Assembly: GCA_963797005.1 (NCBI GenBank)
Contig: CAWCOF010000011.1
Location: forward strand, 372,001 to 436,000
Length of the DNA: 64,000 bases
Origin: AWTP1-13 sp963797005
Lineage (GTDB): Bacteria > Pseudomonadota > Alphaproteobacteria > Rhizobiales > Hyphomicrobiaceae
Direction: 5' to 3'
Shown piece by piece: positions 44,840 to 54,508 of this stretch (its first letter is position 1; each line of letters opens with the position of its first letter). The notes below the pieces were generated by a model. The model had not been told where the DNA came from. It saw only the letters and a program-made list of their open reading frames with translations, and searched no databases. Both the position numbers and the translations under genes were made by a program.

Positions 44840-46450
44840 TCAGCCGGACGTGCTCTCGGCGTCCCAGCTGGCCGTACCGACCCCGCGCTTGCGCAGCTGT
44901 GCGCGCTGCACCTTGCCGGTGGCCGTCTTCGGCAGCTCGTCGACCAGCTCGATGAAGCGCGGCTGTGCGAAACGCGGCAGCACCTTGCTCGCCTGATCGG
45001 CAATGATCCGCGGTGTCAGGTCGCTGCCGGGCTTGGGCACCACGGCCAGCATGACCTCGTCCTCGCCGCCGCGCACGCTCGATGGCACGGCGAAGGCCGC
45101 CACCTCGGCGATGCCGGGCACCAGCATCAACGCGGCTTCGACCTCGGCGGCCGAGATGTTCTCGCCGCGGCGGCGGATGCAGTCCTTGATGCGGTCGACG
45201 AACGTCACCAGTCCCGTCTCGTCCATCGTGCCGGCATCACCGGTGTGGAACCATAGGTTGCGCCAAGCCTCCACTGTCCTGTCCGGCATGGCGTGGTACC
45301 CGGCCATGAACCCGAAGGGAACCTTCGGCCGCACCAGGATCTCGCCGAGGTCACCGTGAGGAACAGGCTCGTCGGTATCCGGATCGGCGATGATGACCTC
45401 GAAGTGCTGGTCGTGCACCCAGCCGGCGGCCCCCGGCCGGGATTGGCCCAGCCGCCCCCATACGGGAATGTTGACCTCGGTCATGCCGAACCCGGACACC
45501 ACGTCCTTGACGCCGAAGCGTTCGCGAAAAGCCGCCTCGTGCTCGGCCATGTTGGGTGCGCTCAACACCGCGCGCAGCTGCTGGTCCCGATCCGCGAGGG
45601 TCGGTGGCTGGGCCAGGATGAAGGCGGCCACCGCGCCCAGCGTGTTGGTGACGGTGGCACGGTGCCGACTCACGTCCTCGAGCCAGGCGCTCGCACTGAA
45701 ACGCGCGCGAACCACGGCAGGGATGCCGGCGATCAAGGTGGCGCCCAGCTGCATCAACAGGCCATTGGCGTGGAACAAGGGCAACACGATGTAGTAGCGA
45801 TCATCGCGCGTGAGCTGCAGCGCCTCGATCGTACCCAACCCATACAGGTAGCAGTGCGCGTGCGGCATCAGCACACCCTTGGCCGGCCCGCTGGTGCCCG
45901 AGGTGTGCATGACACAGGCGATGTCCTGCGGACGCGGCGACGGGTGGTCGCAAACGGCGGCCGTCTTCCACGCCTGCCACGCGATGGCCTCGAATGGCTT
46001 CACATCGGTCGGCGTGTCGGCATCGACGACCAGGACGCGGCGCAGGTGCGTCAGCTCGCCCGCGATCGCCTGCAGCGCGTCGAGCCGGGCACGGTCCAGG
46101 ATCGCCAGCGTCGCGCCGCAACTCTCCAGCTGATGGCGGAGGAAGCGGCCGGTCAACTCGGTGTTGAGCAGCGCGGCCACGGCGCCAATCCGCCCAAGCC
46201 CGAGCCACACGCGCACAAAATCCAGGCTGCTGGGCAGGAACACAGCCACCATCTGGCCGTGCTTGACCCCCAAACCGGCGAGGAACCCGGCCATTCGCGA
46301 GACGTCCGCATCGGCCTGACCGAAGGTGAGCGTGCCGCCCTCTGCCATCTCGATCCAGAGGCGATCAGGCTGGGCCCTGGCTTGTTCAGCCAGGACGTCG
46401 GGCAGAACCCATCGGCGCTGATCTCGCAAACCGGAATACATGGCTGGCAT
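44840..46450 (-). CDS. AMP-dependent acyl-CoA synthetase/ligase
   Basis: The 536-residue adenylate-forming enzyme has MHTSGTSGPAKGVLMPH (about residues 181-197), the GFGMTEVN motif, FHTGDAG, the RIKDCIRRRGENIS core and the C-terminal TATGKVQRAQL with the adenylation Lys. Overall it resembles the CaiC/carnitine-CoA ligase and crotonobetaine-CoA ligase group, but the substrate cannot be told. Standard length. The gene before it on the same strand overlaps its start. Confidence 0.85.
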   Translation of the reverse strand: MPAMYSGLRDQRRWVLPDVLAEQARAQPDRLWIEMAEGGTLTFGQADADVSRMAGFLAGLGVKHGQMVAVFLPSSLDFVRVWLGLGRIGAVAALLNTELTGRFLRHQLESCGATLAILDRARLDALQAIAGELTHLRRVLVVDADTPTDVKPFEAIAWQAWKTAAVCDHPSPRPQDIACVMHTSGTSGPAKGVLMPHAHCYLYGLGTIEALQLTRDDRYYIVLPLFHANGLLMQLGATLIAGIPAVVRARFSASAWLEDVSRHRATVTNTLGAVAAFILAQPPTLADRDQQLRAVLSAPNMAEHEAAFRERFGVKDVVSGFGMTEVNIPVWGRLGQSRPGAAGWVHDQHFEVIIADPDTDEPVPHGDLGEILVRPKVPFGFMAGYHAMPDRTVEAWRNLWFHTGDAGTMDETGLVTFVDRIKDCIRRRGENISAAEVEAALMLVPGIAEVAAFAVPSSVRGGEDEVMLAVVPKPGSDLTPRIIADQASKVLPRFAQPRFIELVDELPKTATGKVQRAQLRKRGVGTASWDAESTSG

Positions 46451-46694
46451 CCCTACCCGCAGCGCTCAGCACGCAGGGCATTGTACGGGCTTGGCGCTGT
46501 TCCGCCATCCCGCCAGCCTCACGGTCGGCCAGGGGACGCGAGGGTTCGACGATGTGCGTCACCCCAGAGGCGTGGGGCCAGAAGAAGGCCAGCAATACAA
46601 TTGCCCACACGATACCCCAGCCCACCCACGTAATGGTGGGATGAGCTGCCTGCCATTCCAGGATTTGCTTGTGAAAGGTCACCCGCCACCCCAT
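46386..46694 (-). CDS. Small single-span membrane protein
   Basis: The 102-residue frame begins MGWRVTFHKQILEWQAAHPT and has one strong span (WVGWGIVWAIVLLAFFWPHA, about residues 18-37). The following part is Arg-rich and overlaps the start of the ligase gene by 65 bases, so either the C-terminus is overcalled or the ligase start is further downstream. The HPTITWVGWGIVWAIV pattern is like other short alphaproteobacterial membrane proteins. No strong ribosome binding site. Confidence 0.45.
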   Translation of the reverse strand: MGWRVTFHKQILEWQAAHPTITWVGWGIVWAIVLLAFFWPHASGVTHIVEPSRPLADREAGGMAEQRQARTMPCVLSAAGRDASHVFRFARSAPMGSARRPG

Positions 46695-46864
46695 TTCGTT
46701 TCTTGTTCTTTCTCGCTGCATGTCGGGTGACGACATTGACCTGCATCAATCGCAACTCGCGTTGGCGGCGTCAGTCTGTGAGGGGCTGAGGAGGTTTGCC
46801 AAACGCCACGTGGAGCCAGCTCCTGTTCTCCCAGCTTCTGTTCTCCAAGAGGGCCACACAAGCC

Positions 46865-47128
46865 ATGAACCACCGCCACCGCAAGGTTCTGCATGCCGTT
46901 TTCGCCCACCCGGTGAGCGGCAATATCGATTTCAAGGAGGTGGTGCACCTGTTGGAGGAGCTGGGGGCCGAGGTCGACAACAAGTCGGGCAATCGCATCG
47001 GCGTCCGGTTCAAGGACCACTCTGCCGCCTTCACCCATGCCCACCACAGCCTTCCCAAGGAAGAGGTCGCGCAGGTCAAGAAGTTCCTGGAGACGTGCGG
47101 CATCGACCCGGCGCAGTATCCTGTCTGA
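46865..47128 (+). CDS. hicA: HicA-like toxin
   Basis: The 87-residue protein resembles HicA mRNA interferases: an N-terminal helix (KVLHAVFAHPVSGNIDFKEV), VHLLEELGAEVDNKSGNRIGV, the His of HHSLPKEEVAQVKKFLE and a terminal CGIDPAQYPV. No hicB antitoxin gene adjoins it, so it is an orphan or works with a distant partner. The ATG at 46865 is used; the frame extends upstream through a duplicated segment (SQLLFSQLLFS) that is probably not coding. Confidence 0.7.
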   Translation: MNHRHRKVLHAVFAHPVSGNIDFKEVVHLLEELGAEVDNKSGNRIGVRFKDHSAAFTHAHHSLPKEEVAQVKKFLETCGIDPAQYPV

Positions 47129-47168
47129 CACGCTGGAGACGCGTGCATCCCATGCGCCGCATGATCTG

Positions 47169-48125
47169 CTAGGATCTCCTCTCGTTGCCGGGTCGATCCT
47201 TGCGATGTTCTCGGGTGTACTCGAGGAGTTCGGATACGCCGAACATGAGCAGCATCACCCCGCACACCACTTCAATTGAGGCAAGCACGCGCGCAATGCT
47301 GCTCGCGGGCACGATATCTCCGTAGCCAACGGTGCTTATCGTCACGATCGAAAAATGCATGGCCTCGGAAAAACTGAGCGCTCGGGCCACGCTGCCCACG
47401 AGGAAGTGATCTCCAGCCGAGAACTGCGACACGATGCTGAAAATCGACGCAAAGAGGATGACGAGAAGAGCGTAGAACGTGAGGAACGCAAACGCCGGTA
47501 TCGCCAATCTGGACATGCGCTGAAGGAATTCCTCGAACAGCAATCCGGCGTCGACCAAGAAGATGGCCACGTTTTGGCTGACGAGGAGAACGATGAAGGC
47601 GATGACCGACATCGCGAACAGAAACACGAGGTTCGTGTTGACGGTGGCCTCGGAGAACCAGGACAACGCGAACATTGCCCCGCCGACCAGAAATACAGGC
47701 ACCAGCCAGGCCAGCGCCCCGTAGAGGGCTACCCCGCCCCGTATTTCTGGATGATCAATCACCGATCTTATGTCGGTTCGTCGCAACCAACAGCCGACGA
47801 GAAAGGCGAGGATAGGGAGACAGAAACCTATACCAGCTGCTATCGGCCCGATCTGTCCGAACAGCTCTTCGGAGAAGAAGGCGAAGATGGCCGCATAGAC
47901 CGCCACTAGGTTCGTGAAAGTATGTGAAAAGAACAATCGTCGTGGGAACATCACCCGGAAAAACACGGCGGCCATGACTGCGGATGACAGGATGGCCAAG
48001 AGCAAGAAATTTGCATGGCCCGCAACCGCGGCCGCCACCAAGCCAACCAGCGCGAAGGAGGTCGCGGACAGGGCTACCTCACGCATGATTGCGCCGCGTT
48101 CTTTCGTTGCCAGCCCTGGTGCCAT
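47169..48125 (-). CDS. Ion channel (KcsA/Kv-like potassium channel) family protein
   Basis: The 318-residue membrane protein has about seven hydrophobic segments before a typical C-terminal pore: the selectivity filter TVGYGD in FSIVTISTVGYGDIVPASS (about residues 263-281), flanked by a span on each side. Relatives are two-pore-domain or Kv-like bacterial potassium channels, here with additional N-terminal spans of unknown role. An internal ATG at 48086 is an alternative start. It lies alone and converges with the HicA-like gene. Confidence 0.85.
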   Translation of the reverse strand: MAPGLATKERGAIMREVALSATSFALVGLVAAAVAGHANFLLLAILSSAVMAAVFFRVMFPRRLFFSHTFTNLVAVYAAIFAFFSEELFGQIGPIAAGIGFCLPILAFLVGCWLRRTDIRSVIDHPEIRGGVALYGALAWLVPVFLVGGAMFALSWFSEATVNTNLVFLFAMSVIAFIVLLVSQNVAIFLVDAGLLFEEFLQRMSRLAIPAFAFLTFYALLVILFASIFSIVSQFSAGDHFLVGSVARALSFSEAMHFSIVTISTVGYGDIVPASSIARVLASIEVVCGVMLLMFGVSELLEYTREHRKDRPGNERRS

Positions 48126-48359
48126 GTTTCGGTTCTGCGCCAGCGAGCACGGACGCGGCCAAGCGGCGTCTCGACGCTCGCATGCCTAGATAGGGTAGCC
48201 TCCGATTCGCTTCCACGGCTGGAGCCCAGCCTTAGGCGACAGTCCACTTATTCATAGGCGCCAAGGCTCCTCTTTCCGGCCAAATGCGTGGATTGGCACG
48301 AGAACCGATTGCCTTGAACGCGCGAGCGGCTCGAGAGTCCTCGGGGACGGCTCACGCTG

Positions 48360-48477
48360 GAGCAGGATCGCTTCGGATGGAATCGCCTTGCCTCGATGGC
48401 GACGTTTCGGCCGAAGCGTGAATCCTGCTCTATTCGATATGTTGAGAGCAAGAATTCACGTTCCATGATCGAAGCCA
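48360..48477. repeat. 118-base dispersed repeat, copy 2
   Basis: Same length and ends as the copy at 44135-44252, with scattered base differences. It lies inside the remnant of a secreted-protein gene. Confidence 0.8.
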
Positions 48478-48583
48478 CGCCAGGTGGATCGATGCCTTGG
48501 GCATGGCCGTCGACCGGAGACAGCAACAAGACCGCTGGAACGAGCCCCGCCATCGACAGCAGCGCCAGTCGCCAACGTCTCAT
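48478..48583 (-). pseudogene. Truncated secreted protein (signal peptide only)
   Basis: From ATG 48583 the minus strand encodes a good signal peptide (RRWRLALLSMAGLVPAVLLL, then SPVDGHAQG) followed by IDPPGVAS. At this point the frame enters the 118-base repeat and no longer looks like protein. The gene was probably truncated by insertion of the repeat. The family cannot be told from so short a part. Confidence 0.4.
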
Positions 48584-48644
48584 CGCGAGAGGCACCCAGC
48601 TCGCGCCGGCTCGCCGCTCCGCTCCACCCGGCACCCTGGCGACC

Positions 48645-50746
48645 TCAGGCCTTGAGCACCACCAGCGCGTCGGCGGCGGCGATGCCGCGGCCGGCCGCGC
48701 GCACGAACACCGGGTTGATGTCCATCTCCTTGAGCCGAGGCGCCAGCGCGGTTGCCATCTGCGATACCGCCACCAGCGCCTGCGCCAGCGCCTCCTTGTC
48801 GGCCGCCGGCTTGCCGCGATAGCCGTCCAGCAGCGCGGCCGCGCGCAGCTCGCCGATCATGTCGCGCGCGGTGTCGAGATCGAACGGGGCGATGCGATAG
48901 GTCACGTCCTTGAGCACCTCGGTCAGCACGCCACCCAGCCCCAGCGCCACCACCGGCCCGAAGCTCGGGTCGTTGATGACGCCGATCAAGGTCTCGACGC
49001 CGTCGGCCATCTCCGACACCAGCACGCCGTCGATCTTCGCGCCCGGCACCGCCCTGCAGCGCATTCTCGGTCACGGCCCGCGCGGCCTCGGCGAGCCCCT
49101 CCCGCGACACGCCGAGCTTGACGCCGCCGGCCTCCGTCTTGTGGGCGATGTCGCGCGACACGATCTTGACGGCGAACGGCGGCTCGAGCGCGCGGGCTGC
49201 CGCCGCCACGTCGCTGCCTTCGGCCACGAGCACCTCCGCCACCACCGGCACGCCGAACGCCTGGAGCACGGCCTTGCTCTCCGCCTCGTTCAAGGTCACG
49301 TCGCCCGCCGGCAGCGCCAGCCCCTTCGGCGCCACCGCCGCCGGCGCCTTGCGCGGGAGCAGCCGCCGCTGATCGCCGGCGAAACGCGCCAGCGCCGCCG
49401 CCGCCCGCGCCAGCCGCACGGGCGTGGTGACGAACGGCACGCCCGCCTGCTCCAGCGCCTTCAGCGCCACCTCGGACTTGCCGAGCCGGCCGGACCAGGC
49501 GACGTGCACCGGCTTGTCGGTCTTGGCGGCGGCGGCCGCGATCACCTCAGCGCTCCGCGCCGCGCTAGGGCCTGAGATCGAGGCGAGCAGGATCGCCAGC
49601 TGGTCGAGACCGGGATCCTGCAAGACCACGTCGAGCGTGTCGGCGAACAGCGTCGCATTGTTGAACACGGCCGCGGTGATGTCGGCCGGGTTCTGCGGCG
49701 AGCCGAAGGCCGGGATCATCTCGCGCAGCTTGCTGAGCGTCTGCGGCGCGAACGGCGGCAGGGTGAGGCCGCCCTTCACCGCGGCATCGGCGAACACCAC
49801 GCCCGAGCCGCCCGAGATCGACAGCACGCCCACCCGATTGCCCTTCGGCAGCCGCCCCTGCCCGAACAGCTTGGCGATGTCGACGATCGGCTCGACGTCG
49901 TCGACCTCCATGATGCCGGCTTGGCGGAGCGCGGCCCGATAGAGATCGTAGCTGCCGGTCATGTTGGCGGTATGCGAGGCGGCGGCCTTGACGCCGGCGT
50001 CGGTGGTGCCGGCCTTCCAGATCAGCACCGGCTTGCCCGTCTGCCAGCGATTTGCGCCCGACATCCAGCAGCGGCCGCGCGTCCGGCGTGCCTTCCAGAT
50101 AGGCGAACGCCAGCGACGTGCCGGGGTCGTCGAGGAATGCCGACAGCAGCTCCGGCATGGCGACGTCCACCTCGTTGCCGGACGAGACGCAGTAGCGGAA
50201 TCCCACGCCCTGCGCCTCGGCCAGGTTGACGATGGCGTAGCCGAAGCCGCCCGACTGGAACGCGCAGGAGACGGAGCCGGGCCTGAAGTCTGTCTCGTCG
50301 GAGACGCTGCCGAAGGCGGCCCACACGCGCGCCTCCAGCGACAGCACGCCCTGGCAATTGGGCCCGATGACGCGCACGCCGCTCTCGGCGATGGCCGTCT
50401 TCAATTCTTCCTCGAGCTTGCGCCCCTCCGCGCCGGTCTCGCGGAAGCCGGCGGTCAACACGACCGCGAACGGAATGCCCGCCTTGCCGCAGTCGCGGAC
50501 CGCCTGGGCGACGCCGGCCGCCGGAACGGCGATGATGGCGAGATCGCACGGCGCCCCGATCGACATGGCGTCGGGATAGCAGGCAAGCCCGTGCAGCTCC
50601 TTGTACCTGGGATTGACGAGATGGATCGCGCCCGGAAAGCCGGCGTTCTTCAGCGCCTTGATCGGCTGGCCGCTGATGCGGGTGAGGTCCGCGGACGCGC
50701 CGATGACGGCGATGCCGCGAGGCTGGAACAGGCGCTCAAAGCTCAA
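48645..50746 (-). pseudogene. ADP-forming acyl-CoA synthetase (acetate-CoA ligase family), two frameshifts
   Basis: Three frames together give one protein of about 700 residues that forms an acyl-CoA from acid, CoA and ATP, releasing ADP. The N-terminal part has the CoA-binding FERLFQPRGIAVIGASADL and ligase-CoA GPNCQGVLSLEARVW blocks; the middle has SISGGSGVVFADAAVKGGL; the C-terminal part is an ATP-grasp domain (FAVKIVSRDIAHKTEAGGVK). Removing one base near 50063 and one near 49066 restores the whole frame. The TTG at 50746 is the likely start, since GGGAGGAAT precedes it. These are single-base insertions, so the gene may be intact in the organism. Confidence 0.75.
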
Positions 50747-50866
50747 GGGCGATTCCTCCCGTATTATTTCCAACAGTTAACAATTTCGAGTTGCCCGCGT
50801 CCATGTCTTGTCGAATGATCGCCACTTGCCGTCACCGGATGGCGCTTAAACCGAAGGTGGTCTGCC

Positions 50867-51322
50867 ATGGTCGCTTTTGCCCGCCCGCTCGCCGCCTTTG
50901 CCCTGGTCTGCCTTGCCTGGGCACCGGGCGCCGCGGCGCAGTCTGTCGCAAATACGCTGGAGAGATGGGGCCTCATCGGCACGTGGTCGCTCGATTGTCG
51001 CCAGCCCATCAGCGACCGCAACGGCTCCCTCAGCTATGTCGTGCGCGGCGGCGGCAGGGTGACGCACGAGCGCGACTTCGGCGGCGGCCGGCGCGACGTC
51101 AATGAGGTGCAGCGGGCCGGGATCGGGGTCGGCGGCACCTTGGACCTCGTCGTGCATTTTCCGCGCCTCAAGCAGACGCGCAGGTACACGATGCTGATGG
51201 GCGCCGACCGCCGCATCCGGGCCATGTTCAACAGCCGTGTCGACGGCACGCAGGTGACGATCCGGAACGGCAAGTTCACCCACAACAACGGGGTCACGCC
51301 CTGGCAGACGCGCTGCCGGTGA
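50867..51322 (+). CDS. Exported protein of unknown function
   Basis: The 151-residue product has a signal peptide (RPLAAFALVCLAWAPGAAAQ, cleavage after AAA-Q near residue 25). The mature part is beta-rich with LIGTWSLDCRQPIS and a terminal TPWQTRC, so two Cys may pair. Probably a small periplasmic protein with a lipocalin-like or similar sandwich fold; the family is not recognised. It diverges from the ADP-forming synthetase gene and converges with the dctM gene. Confidence 0.6.
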   Translation: MVAFARPLAAFALVCLAWAPGAAAQSVANTLERWGLIGTWSLDCRQPISDRNGSLSYVVRGGGRVTHERDFGGGRRDVNEVQRAGIGVGGTLDLVVHFPRLKQTRRYTMLMGADRRIRAMFNSRVDGTQVTIRNGKFTHNNGVTPWQTRCR

Positions 51323-51338
51323 TGCAGGGGCACGTTCA

Positions 51339-52665
51339 CTATCCGCGCAACAGGTGCGGCAGGAAGAGCGTGATCGACGGGAACATCACGAGCAGCGTCA
51401 CCCGCACGAACTCGACCAGGATGAACGGCGAGACGCCCAGAAAGGTCTCGCGCATCGGCACATCCTTCGCCAGCGAGTTGATCACGAACACGTTCATGCC
51501 GACCGGCGGCGTGATCAGCCCGAGCTCGACCACGATCAGCGACAGGATGCCGAACCAGATCTTGGTGTCCTCCACGTCCATGCCGAAATCGAAGCCCGAG
51601 ATCACGGGCCAGAAGAACGGCACCACCAGCAGGATCATCGACAGCGAGTCCATCAGGCAGCCGAGAACGATCAGGGCCAGCAGCAGGATGGCGAGGACTG
51701 CATAGGGGCCGAGGCCGCTCGCCACGGCCGCCTCGGCCGCCGCCTGGGGCACGCCCCCGCGCGACATGAAGATCTTCAAGAGCTCCGCCCCGAGCAGGAT
51801 CAGATAGATCATGCCCGTGGTCTGGGCGGTCGAGAGCAGGCTCTCGCGCATCTGGGGCCATCGCACCGCGCCGCGGCCGATACCGTAGACGGTCACCAGA
51901 AACACGCCCGCGGCAGCCGCGGGCGTTGGATTGAAGAAGCCGAGGTAGACCCCGCCGATCACCAGGCCGAAGATGCCGAGCACCGGCAGCACGGCAATCG
52001 AGGCCCTGATCAGCTCGGGGCGGTCGACCGCCTCGCCTTTGGGCCCGGAGTCGGGCCAGATCCTCACGTAGACCGCGATCGTCGCCATGAAGAACGCCAC
52101 CGCGATCAAGCCTGGAATAAGGGCCGCCGCGAACATGGTGACGATGTTGGCCTCGACGATGATGGCATAGATGATGAGCACGATGGACGGCGGGATGAGG
52201 ATGCCGAGCACGCCGCCCGCAGCGAGCGTGCCGGTCGCGAGCGCCGGCGAGTAGTTGTAGCGGCGCAGCTCCGGCAGGGCGACCTGCCCCATGGTCGAGG
52301 CGGTCGCCAGCGAGGAGCCGCACACCGACCCGAAGCCGGCACAGGCCGCAATCGCCGCGATCGCCACCCCGCCGCGCATCCAGCCGAGCCAGGCGTTGGC
52401 GGCGCGGAACAAATCCCGGCTGAGCCCCGCGTGCGAGGCGATGTAGCCCATCAGCACGAACATCGGCACGACGGACAAATCGTAGATCGAGAACTGCGAG
52501 TAGGCGAGGCGCTTGAGCTGCGACAGCAAGATGTCGGGCCCGTTGAGGATCGTCGTGCCGATGCCCGCCGACCAGGATCATGGAGTAGGCGATCGGGACA
52601 CGGATGGCGATCAGCACGACGAGGACGCCGAGGCCCGCCAGCCCGATGAGAAAGTTGTGTTCCAA
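51339..52665 (-). pseudogene. dctM: TRAP transporter large permease DctM, one frameshift
   Basis: The main frame from about 52560 to 51339 contains the typical large-permease helices (VPMFVLMGYIASHAGLSRDL, ILIPPSIVLIIYAIIVE, LITPPVGMNVFVINSLAK). The first span is in another frame (HNFLIGLAGLGVLVVLIAIR, then IAYSMILVGG). Removing one G near 52566 joins them to a normal protein of about 440 residues that starts with TTG at 52665. It imports a carboxylic acid with DctQ and DctP using the sodium or proton gradient. Third gene of dctPQM. Confidence 0.8.
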
Positions 52666-52687
52666 GAAGGTCCCCCAAGCAGCCGGC

Positions 52688-53227
52688 TCACCGGCCGGTG
52701 GCCTCTCCGCGATTGCTGGCCGCACGCACCTCGGCCAGCGCATCGCCGACAGAGACGAGCGAGGCGAGCGCCAGCAGCGCCAGCGAAAAGACGATGGGTA
52801 TGAAGGCGAGCCAGATGGGGAAGTTCATGATCACGGTCGTCTCCCCATACTGGCGGTAGTCGATGAGACCCAGGCTCATGCGCCAGGTGAGGAGCAGGCT
52901 GAAGAGCAACGCGATGCACGCCGACAAGAGGGCCAGCAGCGCCACCATCCGTGGCCCCGCATTCTGGGTGAAGATATCCGCCGTGACGTTGGCGCCGGTG
53001 AGCTGGCAATAGGGCAGAAAGGCGAAGGCCGCGACCGCCACCCCCACCTCCACCAGCTCGAAGTCGCCGGCGAGCGGCTTGCGCAAGGTGATGTCGGCCA
53101 CAAGGCTGTAGGCGTTCATCAGCACGATGGCCAGGAGCAGCAGGCCGCCGGCCAGCGCCCACAACTCGATGATGCGGCGGGCGAGACCGAACGGTCTCGC
53201 CCGCGCCAGGCCGGATGGGTCGGACAT
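52688..53227 (-). CDS. dctQ: TRAP transporter small permease DctQ
   Basis: The 179-residue membrane protein has the four spans of DctQ (about residues 20-40, 55-78, 98-120 and 138-160) and the conserved stretch VADITLRKPLAGDFELVEVGV. It joins DctM to form the membrane part of a TRAP transporter and lies between dctP and dctM on the same strand, with 22 bases to dctM and 27 to dctP. Substrate not known, probably a carboxylate. Confidence 0.88.
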   Translation of the reverse strand: MSDPSGLARARPFGLARRIIELWALAGGLLLLAIVLMNAYSLVADITLRKPLAGDFELVEVGVAVAAFAFLPYCQLTGANVTADIFTQNAGPRMVALLALLSACIALLFSLLLTWRMSLGLIDYRQYGETTVIMNFPIWLAFIPIVFSLALLALASLVSVGDALAEVRAASNRGEATGR

Positions 53228-53254
53228 CAGTCGCCGGCGCCCCGATGCAGTCTG

Positions 53255-54292
53255 CTACTTGCTGTACTTGGCGATGGTCGCGCGGGCGACGTCAACCAGC
53301 TCCTTGCCGTTGATGCCCTTCTTCGACACCTCGTCGATCCAGCGTTGCACCACCGGCTCGAGCTTCTCGCGGAAGGGCTTCATCTCGGCGTCGGTCAGCT
53401 CGATGTGGGTATGGCCGGCCTTCTTGACGAGGCCGATGCCGACGTCCTCGCTGGCGGTCCAGATCTTGCCGACCTGGCGCCACCAGTCCTCGCCGGTGTT
53501 GTCGAGAAAGACCTTCTGGATGTCCGGCGGCAAGCTGTTCCACTTGGCCTCGTTCATCGAGACCTGGAACGTCGTGGTGCCGAACCGGATGCGGCCCTTG
53601 CCTTCGATCTGATACTTGGTGAGCTCTTGCAGCTTGAGAGGCGGAATGATCTCCCACGGTATCAGGGCGCCATCGACCACCTTCTTGGACAGCGCCTGGG
53701 GCAGGTCGGGCACCGGCATGCCAACCGGCGTCGCTCCGAGCGCCTCCAAGATCCATGCACCCGTGCGCGTCGGAATGCGGATCTTCTTGCCCTTGAGATC
53801 GTCGGGCTTGTGCACGGGCATATCCACCATGTGGATGCCCTGTCCGGCGTGGACGTGCAGCCACATGACCTTGGTGCCCTTGTACTCGGGCGCCAGGTAC
53901 TTATCGAACATCTCGCGCATGGCGAGATTGGTCGCCTCCAGGTTGTTGAGGTGCACGAACGGCAGCTCGAACACCTCCGAGCGCGGAAAGAGCGCCGGCG
54001 TGTAGCCGTTCACCGTCCAAACCAGATCGACGACGCCGTCGCGCACCTGCTTGATCAGATCCGGCGGCTTGCCGCCCAGCGACATGGACGGATAGATCTC
54101 GATCTTGACCCTGCCCTTGCTGGCCTCGCCGATGCGCTTGGCCCAAGGCTCGAGCATCTTTGCATGGGCCGGCGATTTGGGGCCGAGAAGATGGTGCAGC
54201 TTCAGCGTGATCGTCTGGGCGAAAGCCGGCCCGGCCATTGCCAGCGCCGCGACCACCGCCCCGGCGCACAGGAACCTGTGGCGAAAACTCAT
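53255..54292 (-). CDS. dctP: TRAP transporter substrate-binding protein DctP
   Basis: The 345-residue periplasmic protein has a signal peptide (CAGAVVAALAMAGPAFAQ, cut near residue 26) and the DctP fold with LKLHHLLGPKSPAHAKMLEPW, the carboxylate-binding Arg region in KIRIPTRTGAWILEALGATP, and GALIPWEIIPPLKLQEL. It captures a carboxylic acid for DctQM. Its ATG overlaps the stop of a seven-codon leader frame and the ribosome binding site region is duplicated. First gene of dctPQM. Confidence 0.9.
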   Translation of the reverse strand: MSFRHRFLCAGAVVAALAMAGPAFAQTITLKLHHLLGPKSPAHAKMLEPWAKRIGEASKGRVKIEIYPSMSLGGKPPDLIKQVRDGVVDLVWTVNGYTPALFPRSEVFELPFVHLNNLEATNLAMREMFDKYLAPEYKGTKVMWLHVHAGQGIHMVDMPVHKPDDLKGKKIRIPTRTGAWILEALGATPVGMPVPDLPQALSKKVVDGALIPWEIIPPLKLQELTKYQIEGKGRIRFGTTTFQVSMNEAKWNSLPPDIQKVFLDNTGEDWWRQVGKIWTASEDVGIGLVKKAGHTHIELTDAEMKPFREKLEPVVQRWIDEVSKKGINGKELVDVARATIAKYSK

Positions 54293-54327
54293 TGATTTCC
54301 TCCCTGTCGCATTTGATTTCCTCCCTG
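54289..54327 (-). promoter_or_regulatory. Duplicated ribosome-binding region and 7-codon leader before dctP
   Basis: A 15-base direct repeat (CAGGGAGGAAATCAA on the minus strand) occurs at 54292-54306 and 54313-54327. Between the copies an ATG at 54312 encodes MRQGGNQ, whose TGA overlaps the dctP ATG. It suggests a small duplication or translational coupling. Confidence 0.5.
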
Positions 54328-54508
54328 CCGGCCCGCGGCGTCGAGACTGCGGACCACGCCCGCCCCTTTGGCGCTGCCAGGAAGGGGCTGGGGAGCGATC
54401 CTATCGTCAAATGGTTGGGGATAAAACCTTTTGCTGGCCCCTCTGCGATCTCCTGTCACGCTGCCGAAAGGAGGGCCAAAACCTGCTTGATGGGGGCGGG
54501 CGGCTCCG

